Program-made: the position numbers and the translations under genes
The notes under the pieces: generated by a model
What the model was told of the DNA's origin: nothing
The model's database searches: none
Seen by the model: the letters and a program-made list of their open reading frames with translations, nothing else
Origin: Clostridia bacterium
GTDB taxonomy: Bacteria; Bacillota; Clostridia; Lachnospirales; Lachnospiraceae
Assembly: GCA_003252135.1 (NCBI GenBank)
Contig: QKDK01000071.1
Location: 1-40,370, forward strand
Direction of reading: 5' to 3'
Length of the DNA stretch: 40,370 nucleotides
Shown here: one piece after another, positions 18,450 to 27,109 of the stretch
Numbering within the stretch: the first letter of the stretch is position 1
Layout of the letters: each line of letters begins with the position of its first letter

Positions 18450-18578
18450 TAGTATGAGAAAATTATTAAAATAAGCGGGTGGTGTCGGAAACAGTAATTC
18501 ATGTAAACAGGCAAAGAGTACAGAGTCGATCCTCTATGCAGGAATGGCTCTGGGGACGAAAAAGAGCAGGAGGCAGAA

Positions 18579-20588
18579 ATGTTAAAAGGTGCAGATAAAG
18601 TATTATACGGCGGTGATTATAACCCGGATCAGTGGGATGATGCGACCATTGAGGAAGATATGAGAATGTTCAAAAAAGCAGGAATCGATATTGTGACACT
18701 TCCTGTATTCTCCTGGGCAAAACTTGAGCCGGAGGAAGGTGTATATGAGTTTGCCTGGCTGGATAAAATTCTCGATAAGATCTGGGAGAACGGCATCCGG
18801 GTCTGTCTTGCAACACCGACAACGGCGCAGCCGGCCTGGCTTTCGACAAGATACCCGGAGGTTCTTCCGGTAGACATCGCCGGAAGAAAAAGAACACACG
18901 GCATGCGGGTCTTCTTTTGTGTGAACAGTTTAAAATACCGGGAACGTGCCGCAGCCATCGCAGAAGAGATGGCGAAGCGATACAGCAGTCATAAAGCACT
19001 TGCTGCCTGGCATGTATCCAATGAATACGGCACCTATTGTTACTGCCCGACCTGTCAGGCAAGATTCCGTAACTGGTTGAAAAAACGATATAAGACAGTT
19101 GAAAATCTGAATGAGCGCTGGAGCCTTGCGTTCTGGGGACGCCTTGTTACGAGCTTCGAGGAAGTAACGCTTCCGACTGAGCAAAATGACGATTACCGGT
19201 TCAATCCGCCGATACAGCTTGATTATATGAGGTTTGTGACCGATTCTACGGCGGAGTGCTTTGAGAATGAGTATAAGATACTTAAAAAATACAGTCCGGA
19301 TGTTCCGATTTCGACTAACATTTCCGGTTTTATCAAAAAGCTTGACCAGTTCGAAATGTTAAAACACATGGATATTGCCGGCTGGGACAATTATCCATGG
19401 CCGACCGACGATAAGAGCCTGGTTGCTTTAAAGCATGATATCATGCGAGGCTTAAAGGGAGGAGCCTCCTACATGCTGACCGAGCAATCTCCGAATCAGC
19501 AGAACTGGCAGCCCTACAATAAGCTAAAGCGACCTGGCGAAGTCCGTGTTATGAGCTATCAGGCTATGGCACATGGTGCGGATACCTGTATGTTCTTCCA
19601 GATGCGTCAATCCACAGGCGGACAAGAGAAATTTCACGGAGCGATCATTTCCCATGCGGGTCACGAAAATACCAGAATCTTTCGTGAGTGCGCACAGATC
19701 GGCAGTGAGCTGCGGTCAATCAAAGACGCATTTTTAGAAGGCCGCATTCAGTCAAAGGTAGGTTTTTTGATGGATTGGAACAGCTGGTGGGCGTTGGAGC
19801 TTTCGAGCGGTCCAAGCAAGGATATGAACTATCTTGCAACTCTGCAGAAATACTATAAGGCTTTTTATGAGATGAATATCCCTGTGGACATCCTTAGTGT
19901 CGAAGCGGACTTAAGCGGATATTCTGTCATCGCAGCACCGATGCTATACATGATGAAGCCAGGTGTTGCAGAAAAAATCGAAAATTTCGTGGCAGACGGC
20001 GGTTGTTTTATCGCAACGACCATGACAGGACTTGCCGATGAGAATGACCGCTGCATTTACGGTGAATATCCGGGGCAGTTACGAGATATTCTTGGAATCT
20101 GGGTGGAAGAGACCGATGCTTTATTCCCTGCCGAGAACAACACTATGGTAATGGAAGCCTCCAGTGGATTTGCAAAGAAGGAATATTCCTGTGAATTTCT
20201 GTGTGACCTTCTGCACACCAGAGGTGCGGCTGTGCTTGCAACGTATGGCAAAGATTTTTATGAAGGAATGGCTTGTGTTACGGTCAATCAATATAAGCAG
20301 GGAAAGGCCTATTATATAGGAACTGAGCCATCAGAAGAATTTTTGGCAGAGTTCGCAGACCGCATCTGCAGAGAAAATGAACTGTCTCCGCTCTATACTG
20401 CGGATAAGGGAATTGAAATCACCAATCGAATATCAAAAAAAGCCAGCGTCGTATTTGTCATAAATCATAATCATACAGCTGCCGGTGTTGATTTTAGAAA
20501 TGATCGTCTTACAAATCTGATGACAGGGGAAGTAATAAGCGGTAAAATAATTCTGTCAGCCAGGGATGTATTGGTTTTAATGAGATAA
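18579..20588 (+). CDS. GH42 beta-galactosidase (first of a tandem pair)
   Basis: A 669-residue GH42 protein expected to hydrolyse terminal beta-galactosides, in this context possibly arabinogalactan-derived. The family start YGGDYNPDQW is followed by a TIM barrel with acid/base E149 in WHVSNEYG and nucleophile E302 in MLTEQSP, then the trimerisation domain (about 390-600) and a small C-terminal beta domain. The four Cys of the GH42 zinc cluster are present (C114, C154, C156, C159). The ribosome site is AGCAGGAGG. There is no signal peptide, so it is cytoplasmic. It is 213 nt after the GH106-like gene and followed 88 nt later by a paralogue. Confidence 0.95.
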   Translation: MLKGADKVLYGGDYNPDQWDDATIEEDMRMFKKAGIDIVTLPVFSWAKLEPEEGVYEFAWLDKILDKIWENGIRVCLATPTTAQPAWLSTRYPEVLPVDIAGRKRTHGMRVFFCVNSLKYRERAAAIAEEMAKRYSSHKALAAWHVSNEYGTYCYCPTCQARFRNWLKKRYKTVENLNERWSLAFWGRLVTSFEEVTLPTEQNDDYRFNPPIQLDYMRFVTDSTAECFENEYKILKKYSPDVPISTNISGFIKKLDQFEMLKHMDIAGWDNYPWPTDDKSLVALKHDIMRGLKGGASYMLTEQSPNQQNWQPYNKLKRPGEVRVMSYQAMAHGADTCMFFQMRQSTGGQEKFHGAIISHAGHENTRIFRECAQIGSELRSIKDAFLEGRIQSKVGFLMDWNSWWALELSSGPSKDMNYLATLQKYYKAFYEMNIPVDILSVEADLSGYSVIAAPMLYMMKPGVAEKIENFVADGGCFIATTMTGLADENDRCIYGEYPGQLRDILGIWVEETDALFPAENNTMVMEASSGFAKKEYSCEFLCDLLHTRGAAVLATYGKDFYEGMACVTVNQYKQGKAYYIGTEPSEEFLAEFADRICRENELSPLYTADKGIEITNRISKKASVVFVINHNHTAAGVDFRNDRLTNLMTGEVISGKIILSARDVLVLMR

Positions 20589-20676
20589 TACAACGGTCTG
20601 ACCCGGACTAAGTCAGCAGACAGCTGGCGGTCATGACCGGAGGTATTCTCCGGTGAATGGGAAAGGAGACGAACAG

Positions 20677-22761
20677 ATGAAATTATTTCCGAATGTAAAA
20701 GGACTACTGCATGGTGGAGATTATAATCCGGAACAGTGGCTGGACCGCCCGGATATATTAGAGGAAGATATCCGGCTTATGAAGGAAGCCGGCATGAATA
20801 CAGCGACCCTAGGTGTATTCTCCTGGGCAATGTATGAACCAAAGGAAGGTGAATTTCACTTTGAATGGCTGGAAGCCATTATTAATAACCTTTATGAAAA
20901 CGGTATATATACCGTGCTGGCTACACCGACCGGTGCAAGACCTGCCTGGATGGATGCTGCCTATCAAGAAGTCATGCGTGTGGCAGGCAACGGAGTCAGA
21001 AATCATCATGGTGTCAGACATAACCACTGCATGTCGTCGCCGATTTACAGAGAAAAGACAGCCGTTATGGACACGAAGCTGGCAGAACGTTTCGGGAATC
21101 ATCCTGGTGTTATTTTGTGGCACATATCCAATGAATTCGGCGGGGAATGCTACTGTGACCTTTGCCAGAATAAATTCCGCATCTGGCTGAAGGATCGCTA
21201 TCACAATGATATCAGTGAGCTCAATAAGGCCTGGTGGACGACCTTCTGGAGTCATAATTATACGAGCTTTGACCAGATAGAAGCACCGATGCCGAACGGA
21301 GAAATGAGTGTAGCTGGTCTGCGTCTTGACTGGCGCAGGTTCACGACCTATAACATGACCGATTTTATGAAATTTGAAATCAGTGTCTTACGTAAAAATG
21401 GGAATACGATACCGGTAACAACGAACTTTATGCGCATGTATCGGGGACTGGACTATGAAGTAATGGCTAAGGAACTCGATGTGATTGCCTGGGACAGCTA
21501 TCCTGCCTGGGGCAATGATGAAGAGACCTTATACAGATCATCGCTTGATGTTGCCTTTGATCATTCAATGATGCGTTCTTTCCTGCCGGGGAAGCCTTTC
21601 ATGCTGATGGAGAGCACACCGAGTCTTGTGAACTGGCATCCCTTCAATAAGCTGAAAAGACCGGGCATTCATAAGCTATCATCTCTGCAGGCCCTGGCGA
21701 ACGGTTCCGATACCGTTCAGTATTTTCAATGGAGGAAGGGACGAGGTTCTTTTGAACAGTATCACGGAGCAGTCATGGATCACCTTGGCAGAAGCGATAC
21801 CAGGACCTATCTTGAAGTGAAGGAACTGGGTGAAATACTAAATAAACTGGAACCCTTGACAGGTTCAGTGATTAAAGCAGAGACAGCACTTTTATTTGAT
21901 TGGAACACAAGATGGGCGGTAGAAGATCTGCCTGGGCTGTCTTCTTTGAAAAAATATGACGAGACCTGCAAGGAACAGTACAGAATCCTGCAAAAGCTTG
22001 GTGTTGAGACAGATGTAATTACACCATCTGTTGATTTTTCAGGGTATAAGGTATTGGTTGCTCCGATGCTTTATCTGCTTCGACAAGGACTTGCGGACAG
22101 GCTGAAGCTTTTTGTTGATAACGGGGGAATCCTGCTATGCACATACCTGACTGGTTACGTAGATAATTCTACGCTATGCTATCTCGGCGGTTTTCCGGGG
22201 GACGGTCTGATGGAGCTCTTTGGTCTGTACGCAGAGGAAATCGATACTCTGTATCCCAAAGATATAAATGGGGTTTCCTTTGAGGATACCTTCCTTGAGG
22301 AGGTGGCAGCAGCACAGGTGCAATACGGGTCGTCATACGGCAGGGCAATTGAAAAAACAGCAAAAATCACAGACTTTTGTGAGGTCCTAAAAGTACAGGA
22401 TGCGGAAATTATTGGGAATTATACCAATGATTTTTATAAGGGTACACCCGTCGTTACCAGAAATCATTACGGCGCAGGGGATGCTTATTATATCGGTGCG
22501 AGGCTTTGCGAAAGCGGAATGGAAGCAATCTATCAGGCAGCTCTTGCAACGGCAGGAGTAACAAGAGTACAGATGCAGGAAGGTGTGGAATTCCATAGAA
22601 GAACAAAGGATAATAAACAGTTTGATTTTTATATGAATGAGACAGAAAACGAGGTCACAGTTGTTCCGGCAGCGGGCGGCAGAAATCTTCTGAATGGGGA
22701 AGAAGCTAAGGATAGACTTATCCTGCAGCCATTTGAAACAGCAGTGCTCGAACACATCTAA
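20677..22761 (+). CDS. GH42 beta-galactosidase (second of a tandem pair)
   Basis: A 694-residue GH42 paralogue of the preceding gene. It starts MKLFPNVKGLLHGGDYNPEQW, with acid/base E153 in WHISNEFGG, nucleophile E312 in LMESTPSLVNW and zinc-cluster cysteines C118, C158, C160 and C163. An earlier in-frame start at 20653 is rejected because the AAAGGAG site sits inside it, 8 nt before the ATG at 20677. The two enzymes differ in the loop around the first zinc Cys (HNHCMSSP here, FFCVNSLKY in the other) and after the nucleophile, so they may prefer different linkages or chain lengths. A 7-bp hairpin at 20636-20654 precedes the gene. Confidence 0.95.
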   Translation: MKLFPNVKGLLHGGDYNPEQWLDRPDILEEDIRLMKEAGMNTATLGVFSWAMYEPKEGEFHFEWLEAIINNLYENGIYTVLATPTGARPAWMDAAYQEVMRVAGNGVRNHHGVRHNHCMSSPIYREKTAVMDTKLAERFGNHPGVILWHISNEFGGECYCDLCQNKFRIWLKDRYHNDISELNKAWWTTFWSHNYTSFDQIEAPMPNGEMSVAGLRLDWRRFTTYNMTDFMKFEISVLRKNGNTIPVTTNFMRMYRGLDYEVMAKELDVIAWDSYPAWGNDEETLYRSSLDVAFDHSMMRSFLPGKPFMLMESTPSLVNWHPFNKLKRPGIHKLSSLQALANGSDTVQYFQWRKGRGSFEQYHGAVMDHLGRSDTRTYLEVKELGEILNKLEPLTGSVIKAETALLFDWNTRWAVEDLPGLSSLKKYDETCKEQYRILQKLGVETDVITPSVDFSGYKVLVAPMLYLLRQGLADRLKLFVDNGGILLCTYLTGYVDNSTLCYLGGFPGDGLMELFGLYAEEIDTLYPKDINGVSFEDTFLEEVAAAQVQYGSSYGRAIEKTAKITDFCEVLKVQDAEIIGNYTNDFYKGTPVVTRNHYGAGDAYYIGARLCESGMEAIYQAALATAGVTRVQMQEGVEFHRRTKDNKQFDFYMNETENEVTVVPAAGGRNLLNGEEAKDRLILQPFETAVLEHI

Positions 22762-22772
22762 GGAGGTACACA

Positions 22773-23810
22773 ATGAATAGTAGGGAACGTTTTTTTGCAA
22801 CGGTGAACAGGCAGCCCATTGACCGTCCGGCCGCCTGGCTTGGCATGCCGGATATCAAGGCACAGCCGGCACTTTTTGACCACTATGGTGTTACGAACAT
22901 GCATGAGTTAAAACTGGCAGTCGGGGATGATTTTTACGCTGTTGAGGTTCCCTATCATTCACCGGATGCCACAGCGATCTACGCTGCTTTTAACTGGTAT
23001 GGTGATTTTGTGGTCGATGCAGAAGAACGTACACTTACGGCAGACGGTTGCTTCAAGGAAGCGGAAGAGATCGAGGATCTTGCTTTCTTTGAGTGGCCGG
23101 ACCCTGCACGCTACATTGATGTGGAAGAATGTAAAAGACGGGTGCTGGAAGCACCGGAAGATAAGGTGAAGCTTGGAATCATGTGGTCCGCACACTTTCA
23201 GGATGCCTGTGCTTCTTTTGGTATGGAGACGGCCATGATGAATATGATCGCAAATCCGGAAATCTACGAAGCGGTGAATGATAAAATCGTAGACTTTTAC
23301 CTGAAGGCAAATGAAATCTTTTATGAAGCGACAAAAGGAAGACTGGATGCCGTTCTGATCGGCAATGACATGGGAAGTCAGAGAGGCTTGATGCTGTCTC
23401 CTGCCATGGTTCGTGAATTCATTATGCCGGGATGCAAAAAATTAGTGGAGCAGGCGCACAGCTATGGGCTGAAGGTAATCTACCATTCCTGTGGCTCCAT
23501 CGTGGATGTTATACCGGACCTGATCGAAGCGGGCGTTGATATCATTCATCCGATCCAGGCACTGGCAGCAGGAATGGAACCAAAGACTTTGCATGAAAGA
23601 TTCGGAGAACAGGTTTCTTTCTGCGGCGGAGTGGATACACAGGAACTTTTAGTGCATGGAAGCGAAGAGGAAGTGAAGGAAAAGGTGAAGGAACTACGCA
23701 GTATCTTCCCGACTGGCCTGATTATATCACCGAGTCATGAAGCACTGATGGAGGATGTTCCGCCGGCGAATGTGAAGGCTTTGTTTGATGAGGCGCAGAA
23801 GGTGCAGTAG
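22773..23810 (+). CDS. UroD-superfamily protein, probably a corrinoid-type methyltransferase
   Basis: A 345-residue TIM-barrel protein of the uroporphyrinogen decarboxylase superfamily. It lacks the N-terminal arginine motif of true UroD (RPAAWLGMPDI stands in its place) but has H238-S-C240 (VIYHSCGSI) and C284 (SFCGGVDT), matching the His-X-Cys...Cys zinc site of MtaA/CmuA-type methyltransferases (family knowledge). Haem synthesis is therefore unlikely. It starts 12 nt after the second GH42 gene with a perfect AAGGAGG site, so it is co-transcribed with glycosidases. A role in removing methyl groups from O-methylated sugars is possible but is inference: no corrinoid protein is in the window. 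Confidence 0.8.
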   Translation: MNSRERFFATVNRQPIDRPAAWLGMPDIKAQPALFDHYGVTNMHELKLAVGDDFYAVEVPYHSPDATAIYAAFNWYGDFVVDAEERTLTADGCFKEAEEIEDLAFFEWPDPARYIDVEECKRRVLEAPEDKVKLGIMWSAHFQDACASFGMETAMMNMIANPEIYEAVNDKIVDFYLKANEIFYEATKGRLDAVLIGNDMGSQRGLMLSPAMVREFIMPGCKKLVEQAHSYGLKVIYHSCGSIVDVIPDLIEAGVDIIHPIQALAAGMEPKTLHERFGEQVSFCGGVDTQELLVHGSEEEVKEKVKELRSIFPTGLIISPSHEALMEDVPPANVKALFDEAQKVQ

Positions 23811-24240
23811 GAGGCGGTTGTTGAAGGTTCGCTTTTACGCAGGGGACGTGCGGTCGTATGAAAGAAGAAACGTACTTCGATTTCAATGCATAAGATATTC
23901 TAATTCTTGCAGGATTTATTTAGAACATATCCAAAAGCAGATAACTCGCTGCGCTCAGACAGATCTGCTTTTGGATATTGCATAAATCCTTCAAGAAAGA
24001 ATATCTAACGCATTTACATAGGCGCACTTATCTTTCTTTCATACGACTGTACTGTAACTGCGGTATCAGGAATTGAAAACCGGAGATGAATAGATTAAAA
24101 AAGAAGGGTAAAACAAGGATAAAACAAAACTTTTCTATCACTGGTCACGGATATTGGCTCGTAGTGAAGCTGTGACGCATTGATTTTTAGCAAAATTGCA
24201 GCATTGATGAGTTTATTCAATTTGCAGATTGGAGCAGAGC
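23811..24240. other. 430-bp non-coding gap holding a long palindromic element
   Basis: No credible gene is present. The centre is occupied by the palindromic element annotated separately (23853-24047). The last part, about 24050-24230, shows no clear terminator or gene; the dehydrogenase ribosome site begins at 24231. Confidence 0.7.
23853..24047. repeat. About 195-bp imperfect palindromic element (MITE- or REP-like)
   Basis: The outer arms are perfect over 14 bp (23853-23866 with 24034-24047, GTCGTATGAAAGAA). The inner arms are perfect over 16 bp (23927-23942 with 23963-23978, ATATCCAAAAGCAGAT) around a 20-nt loop. Between them the arms remain similar, sharing AGATATTCT and AGGATTTAT blocks, so almost the whole unit folds as one hairpin. 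A short CGCAG/CTGCG match may extend the ends to 23838 and 24062. No coding capacity or obvious target-site duplication was seen. It could be a non-autonomous mobile element or a very large intercistronic hairpin. Confidence 0.75.
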
Positions 24241-25284
24241 ATGGAAGGCAGGATGAAGGTTGCGGTCATGACGGGACCGATGAAGATGGAATGGATAGAA
24301 AAAGACATTCCGCAGATTACGGAGAAGGAAGTTCTGATTAGGCTGGAGTACGTAGGGGTATGTGGTTCGGATCTTCATTTTTACAAAGAAGGGCGTCTGG
24401 CAAACTGGGTGCCGGACGGACCATTGGTCCTTGGACATGAACCGAGCGGCGTTATTGTTGAAGCCGGAAGCATGGTCACTGACCTTAAAGTAGGCGACCG
24501 TGTGGCAATTGAACCGGGGGTTCCCTGCGGTGAATGCGAGGAATGCAGAAAAGGCTTGTACAACCTTTGCAAAAGTGTAAAGTTCATGGCGATTCCAAAG
24601 GAAAAGGATGGAGTCTTCTCAGAATACTGCGCTCACGATGCCAGCATGTGCTTTAAGCTTCCGGAGAATGTATCGACGCTTGAAGGTGCTCTGATGGAGC
24701 CGCTGGCTGTCGGTATGCATGCCTGCGAGCTGTCAGGTGCGAAGCTTGGGGAAAAGGCTGTGGTTTTAGGATGCGGATGCATCGGTCTTGTAACCATTAT
24801 GTCGCTTCGGGCTCGCGGTGTCAGTGAAATCTATGCAGTGGATGTGCTGGATAAGCGGCTTCAAAAGGCAAAAGAAGTCGGAGCGACCAGAGTATTCAAC
24901 GGAAAGACAGAGGATATCGAAGCATTTGTAAAGACCTTACCCGGCGAAGGGGTTGATCAGGTCTATGAATGTGCCGGGAACCGGCACACGACCCTGCAGA
25001 CCTGCCGACTGATCAAGCGAGGCGGCAAAGTAACACTTGTCGGTGTATCGCCGGAACCTGTCCTTGAACTTGACATTGCGACCCTAAATGCCATGGAAGG
25101 CACGATCTACAGTGTTTACCGCTACCGTAATCTGTATCCGTCAGCAATTTTGGCGGTCAACAGCAAAAGGATACCGCTGAAATCCATCGTGTCTCACACG
25201 TATGATTTTTCAGAGGTCATTGAAGCAGTGGATTATAATGTGAATCATAAGGATGAAGTCATAAAGGCTGTGATCAGGTTCTAG
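24241..25284 (+). CDS. Zinc-dependent medium-chain alcohol/polyol dehydrogenase
   Basis: A 347-residue sorbitol/threonine-dehydrogenase-like MDR enzyme. Catalytic-zinc residues are C41 (GVCGSDLHF), H66/E67 (LGHEPSG) and E153; structural-zinc cysteines are C96, C99, C102 and C110 (PCGECEECRKGLYNLC). The Rossmann motif is GCGCIG (177-182), with D201 at the end of the next strand favouring NAD. It probably oxidises a secondary alcohol of a polyol, sugar or sugar acid. The frame extends to a TTG at 24229, but the ATG at 24241 has GGAG 6 nt upstream; ATG 24253 is a possible alternative. It follows the palindromic element, so it may not be co-transcribed with the GH42/UroD genes. Tandem 9-bp repeats follow its stop codon. 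Confidence 0.9.
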   Translation: MEGRMKVAVMTGPMKMEWIEKDIPQITEKEVLIRLEYVGVCGSDLHFYKEGRLANWVPDGPLVLGHEPSGVIVEAGSMVTDLKVGDRVAIEPGVPCGECEECRKGLYNLCKSVKFMAIPKEKDGVFSEYCAHDASMCFKLPENVSTLEGALMEPLAVGMHACELSGAKLGEKAVVLGCGCIGLVTIMSLRARGVSEIYAVDVLDKRLQKAKEVGATRVFNGKTEDIEAFVKTLPGEGVDQVYECAGNRHTTLQTCRLIKRGGKVTLVGVSPEPVLELDIATLNAMEGTIYSVYRYRNLYPSAILAVNSKRIPLKSIVSHTYDFSEVIEAVDYNVNHKDEVIKAVIRF

Positions 25285-25338
25285 TCAGGTTAGTTTGGTT
25301 AGTCTGGTTAGTCTGGTTAGTCTGGTTAGTCTGGCTGG
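25282..25338. repeat. 9-bp tandem repeats after a stop codon, with repeated in-frame TAG
   Basis: Immediately after the dehydrogenase stop TAG (25282-25284) six 9-bp units follow (25285-25338): TCAGGTTAG, TTTGGTTAG, three of TCTGGTTAG, and TCTGGCTGG. Because the unit is three codons long, five additional TAG stops lie in frame behind the true stop. The run fills most of the gap between two convergent genes. Confidence 0.95.
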
Positions 25339-25353
25339 CACATTAAAATACCA

Positions 25354-26919
25354 TTACCGTTTCTGACTGTTCATGTAGATTTCGTAAGCTTTCATGCGGT
25401 ATTTTAAATTTTCTGCATCCATTTGAGGCGGAAGGGGTGCCTGATTTTTATAAGCATCAACATGCTTTGCCAGTGCCTTTTTTGCTGACTTCAAATTTTG
25501 CTCGTTGAGCCCTATAAGTTTGAATATTTTTCTGAAAAATCTCATCAGAAATTCAAAGGGCTCTGAAAAGCTGTGTATCTTCCAATCATAAGAAGCTATG
25601 TCATATGTATTACCGCAGAATTTACATTTGCCCTCGGCAGTAAAATCAATCGGCATTCCGCAGCCTCTGCAATAGTGGGACTCTACTTTTAAAGCATGCC
25701 GGTATTTGGCATTGAGGTTCTTGCACAGAGTGACCTGATGCAATCCGGTTGCTTCTTTTACCTGTCTGTCTTCTGTCAAATATAGATAATTGACAGTCGT
25801 CCATAGTGTTATATACTGTTTTTCGGAATCAGTCCAGAATTTTGAAATATTTATAGACTGCATATTTGAAGTCCAGTCAAACACCTGTGAATCATGCAGC
25901 TGCAGATAACTCAATTCTTTTGTATCTTTTTGCCACTTGTTATAACAGTCAGCTTCCATGAAAACTTTCATTTTAGCGGGTTCAGTCTGATAACAGCCAT
26001 ACATCAGGCCAAGCAGATATTCAGCACGGTCGGCAACCTTTTGCGGACTTGCCAGAGTGTCAAAGGATGTCAGTTTTCTGTATGGAATATTCATCAGTAA
26101 GGTCATTACAACCGTAATTACAGCCACTAAGATCCAGAAAATCATGGCAAAGTTTGTGAGATACTTTAATACGATCAGTTTGTCAGCAAAAAAACTGGCA
26201 GGTATCATTCCTATTACTAAAAAACTGCCTAGTTTTCCAATGGTAGAGTATTTCTGCAGATCAGTTTTTGTCTGGATTATTTTATCGTTCGTTACACTGA
26301 TTTTACTAAGCATCCAGTCGAAACTGTCTGCACTGTATTTTGCACCGCAATTTTTACAGATATAGATCTCACCGTCTAGTTGAATGGGAGTTCCGCAGCC
26401 CTCACAGGTAAACTCCTTTGATCGAGCTGCATCAGGATTTCGAATGAGCTGCATCGAAAGTGCAGCCTTTTTGTAATCCTTCTCATATAATATAAGCCCG
26501 GTCGTGTTATCGATAATCTGTTCCCTATAGTATCCTTTGTCACTATCATCCGTTATGGCGTATTTTCCGAATTTAGTGATAAAATGTACGTTTGAAGTAT
26601 CGTCTCTGCTGTTTTTGTGAGGAACAAAGGAGATTTCCTTTCGGAGCCCCAAACGATTCAATGCCTTAATTTTTAACGAAGTTTCATTTATGAACAAATC
26701 AGTCAAATATGACATGGCAGTACGTATGGTAAGACTTTGAAATACATGAAAAAAACTGTTTCTGAGTTTTGCTGCTTTTTCAGTCCGGATTGGCTTATCC
26801 TGCTCCGCAGCATTTTCCTTTGGTTCGACCATTTTCAGATTTGATGCTTTTAGTTGAACAATACAAAGAACAGTTATCGAAATAGCGAAAACGAGCAGAT
26901 ACATTATTCCTGTTGACAT
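25354..26919 (-). CDS. Membrane protein with two zinc ribbons and a Tim44-like domain
   Basis: A 521-residue protein. An N-terminal TM (about 2-21, STGIMYLLVFAISITVLCIV) is followed by a cytoplasmic region, a first zinc ribbon (CEGCG...CKNCG), two further hydrophobic segments (LGSFLVIGMIPASFF; FAMIFWILVAVITVVMTLLM), a Tim44-like region (about 300-400, YLLGLMYGCYQTEPAKM...TLWTTVNYLYL) and a second zinc ribbon (CRGCGMPI...CKFCGNTYD). Both ribbons are followed by a similar S-x-D-W segment, suggesting internal duplication. I know no function; such proteins may scaffold membrane complexes. The ATG at 26919 has AAGGAG 8 nt upstream, whereas the open frame from 26961 lacks one. It is a single gene, apparently unrelated to glycan use. 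Confidence 0.8.
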   Translation of the reverse strand: MSTGIMYLLVFAISITVLCIVQLKASNLKMVEPKENAAEQDKPIRTEKAAKLRNSFFHVFQSLTIRTAMSYLTDLFINETSLKIKALNRLGLRKEISFVPHKNSRDDTSNVHFITKFGKYAITDDSDKGYYREQIIDNTTGLILYEKDYKKAALSMQLIRNPDAARSKEFTCEGCGTPIQLDGEIYICKNCGAKYSADSFDWMLSKISVTNDKIIQTKTDLQKYSTIGKLGSFLVIGMIPASFFADKLIVLKYLTNFAMIFWILVAVITVVMTLLMNIPYRKLTSFDTLASPQKVADRAEYLLGLMYGCYQTEPAKMKVFMEADCYNKWQKDTKELSYLQLHDSQVFDWTSNMQSINISKFWTDSEKQYITLWTTVNYLYLTEDRQVKEATGLHQVTLCKNLNAKYRHALKVESHYCRGCGMPIDFTAEGKCKFCGNTYDIASYDWKIHSFSEPFEFLMRFFRKIFKLIGLNEQNLKSAKKALAKHVDAYKNQAPLPPQMDAENLKYRMKAYEIYMNSQKR

Positions 26920-26988
26920 AGAATTTTCTCCTTCTTTGACATAACTAGTTGAGTATAGCAAGTCACTTACACGTGAAAGCCGAAAAAT

Positions 26989-27017
26989 ATAGTACCATTT
27001 TTCGACACAATATTCAA
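26989..27017 (-). promoter_or_regulatory. Candidate sigma-A promoter for the zinc-ribbon gene
   Basis: On the minus strand, TTGAAT (27017-27012) and TACTAT (26994-26989) are separated by 17 bp. The leader to the start codon at 26919 would be about 60 nt. No experimental support can be read from sequence. Confidence 0.4.
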
Positions 27018-27109
27018 GTTATTTTACGGATAATTCTTTGCAAACAACCTACGAGATAATTTATCCGGATGGTTCATCTTTAGTGAAACAGTGATGTAAA
27101 AGCACTACG

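Noticed and set aside
20636-20654. Intrinsic terminator between the two GH42 genes
   Set aside because: A 7-bp hairpin with a 5-nt loop exists, but no T run follows; at most it is a processing or stability hairpin.
22773-23810. Haem-biosynthetic uroporphyrinogen decarboxylase
   Set aside because: The N-terminal substrate-binding arginine motif is missing, methyltransferase-type zinc residues are present, and no other haem gene is nearby.
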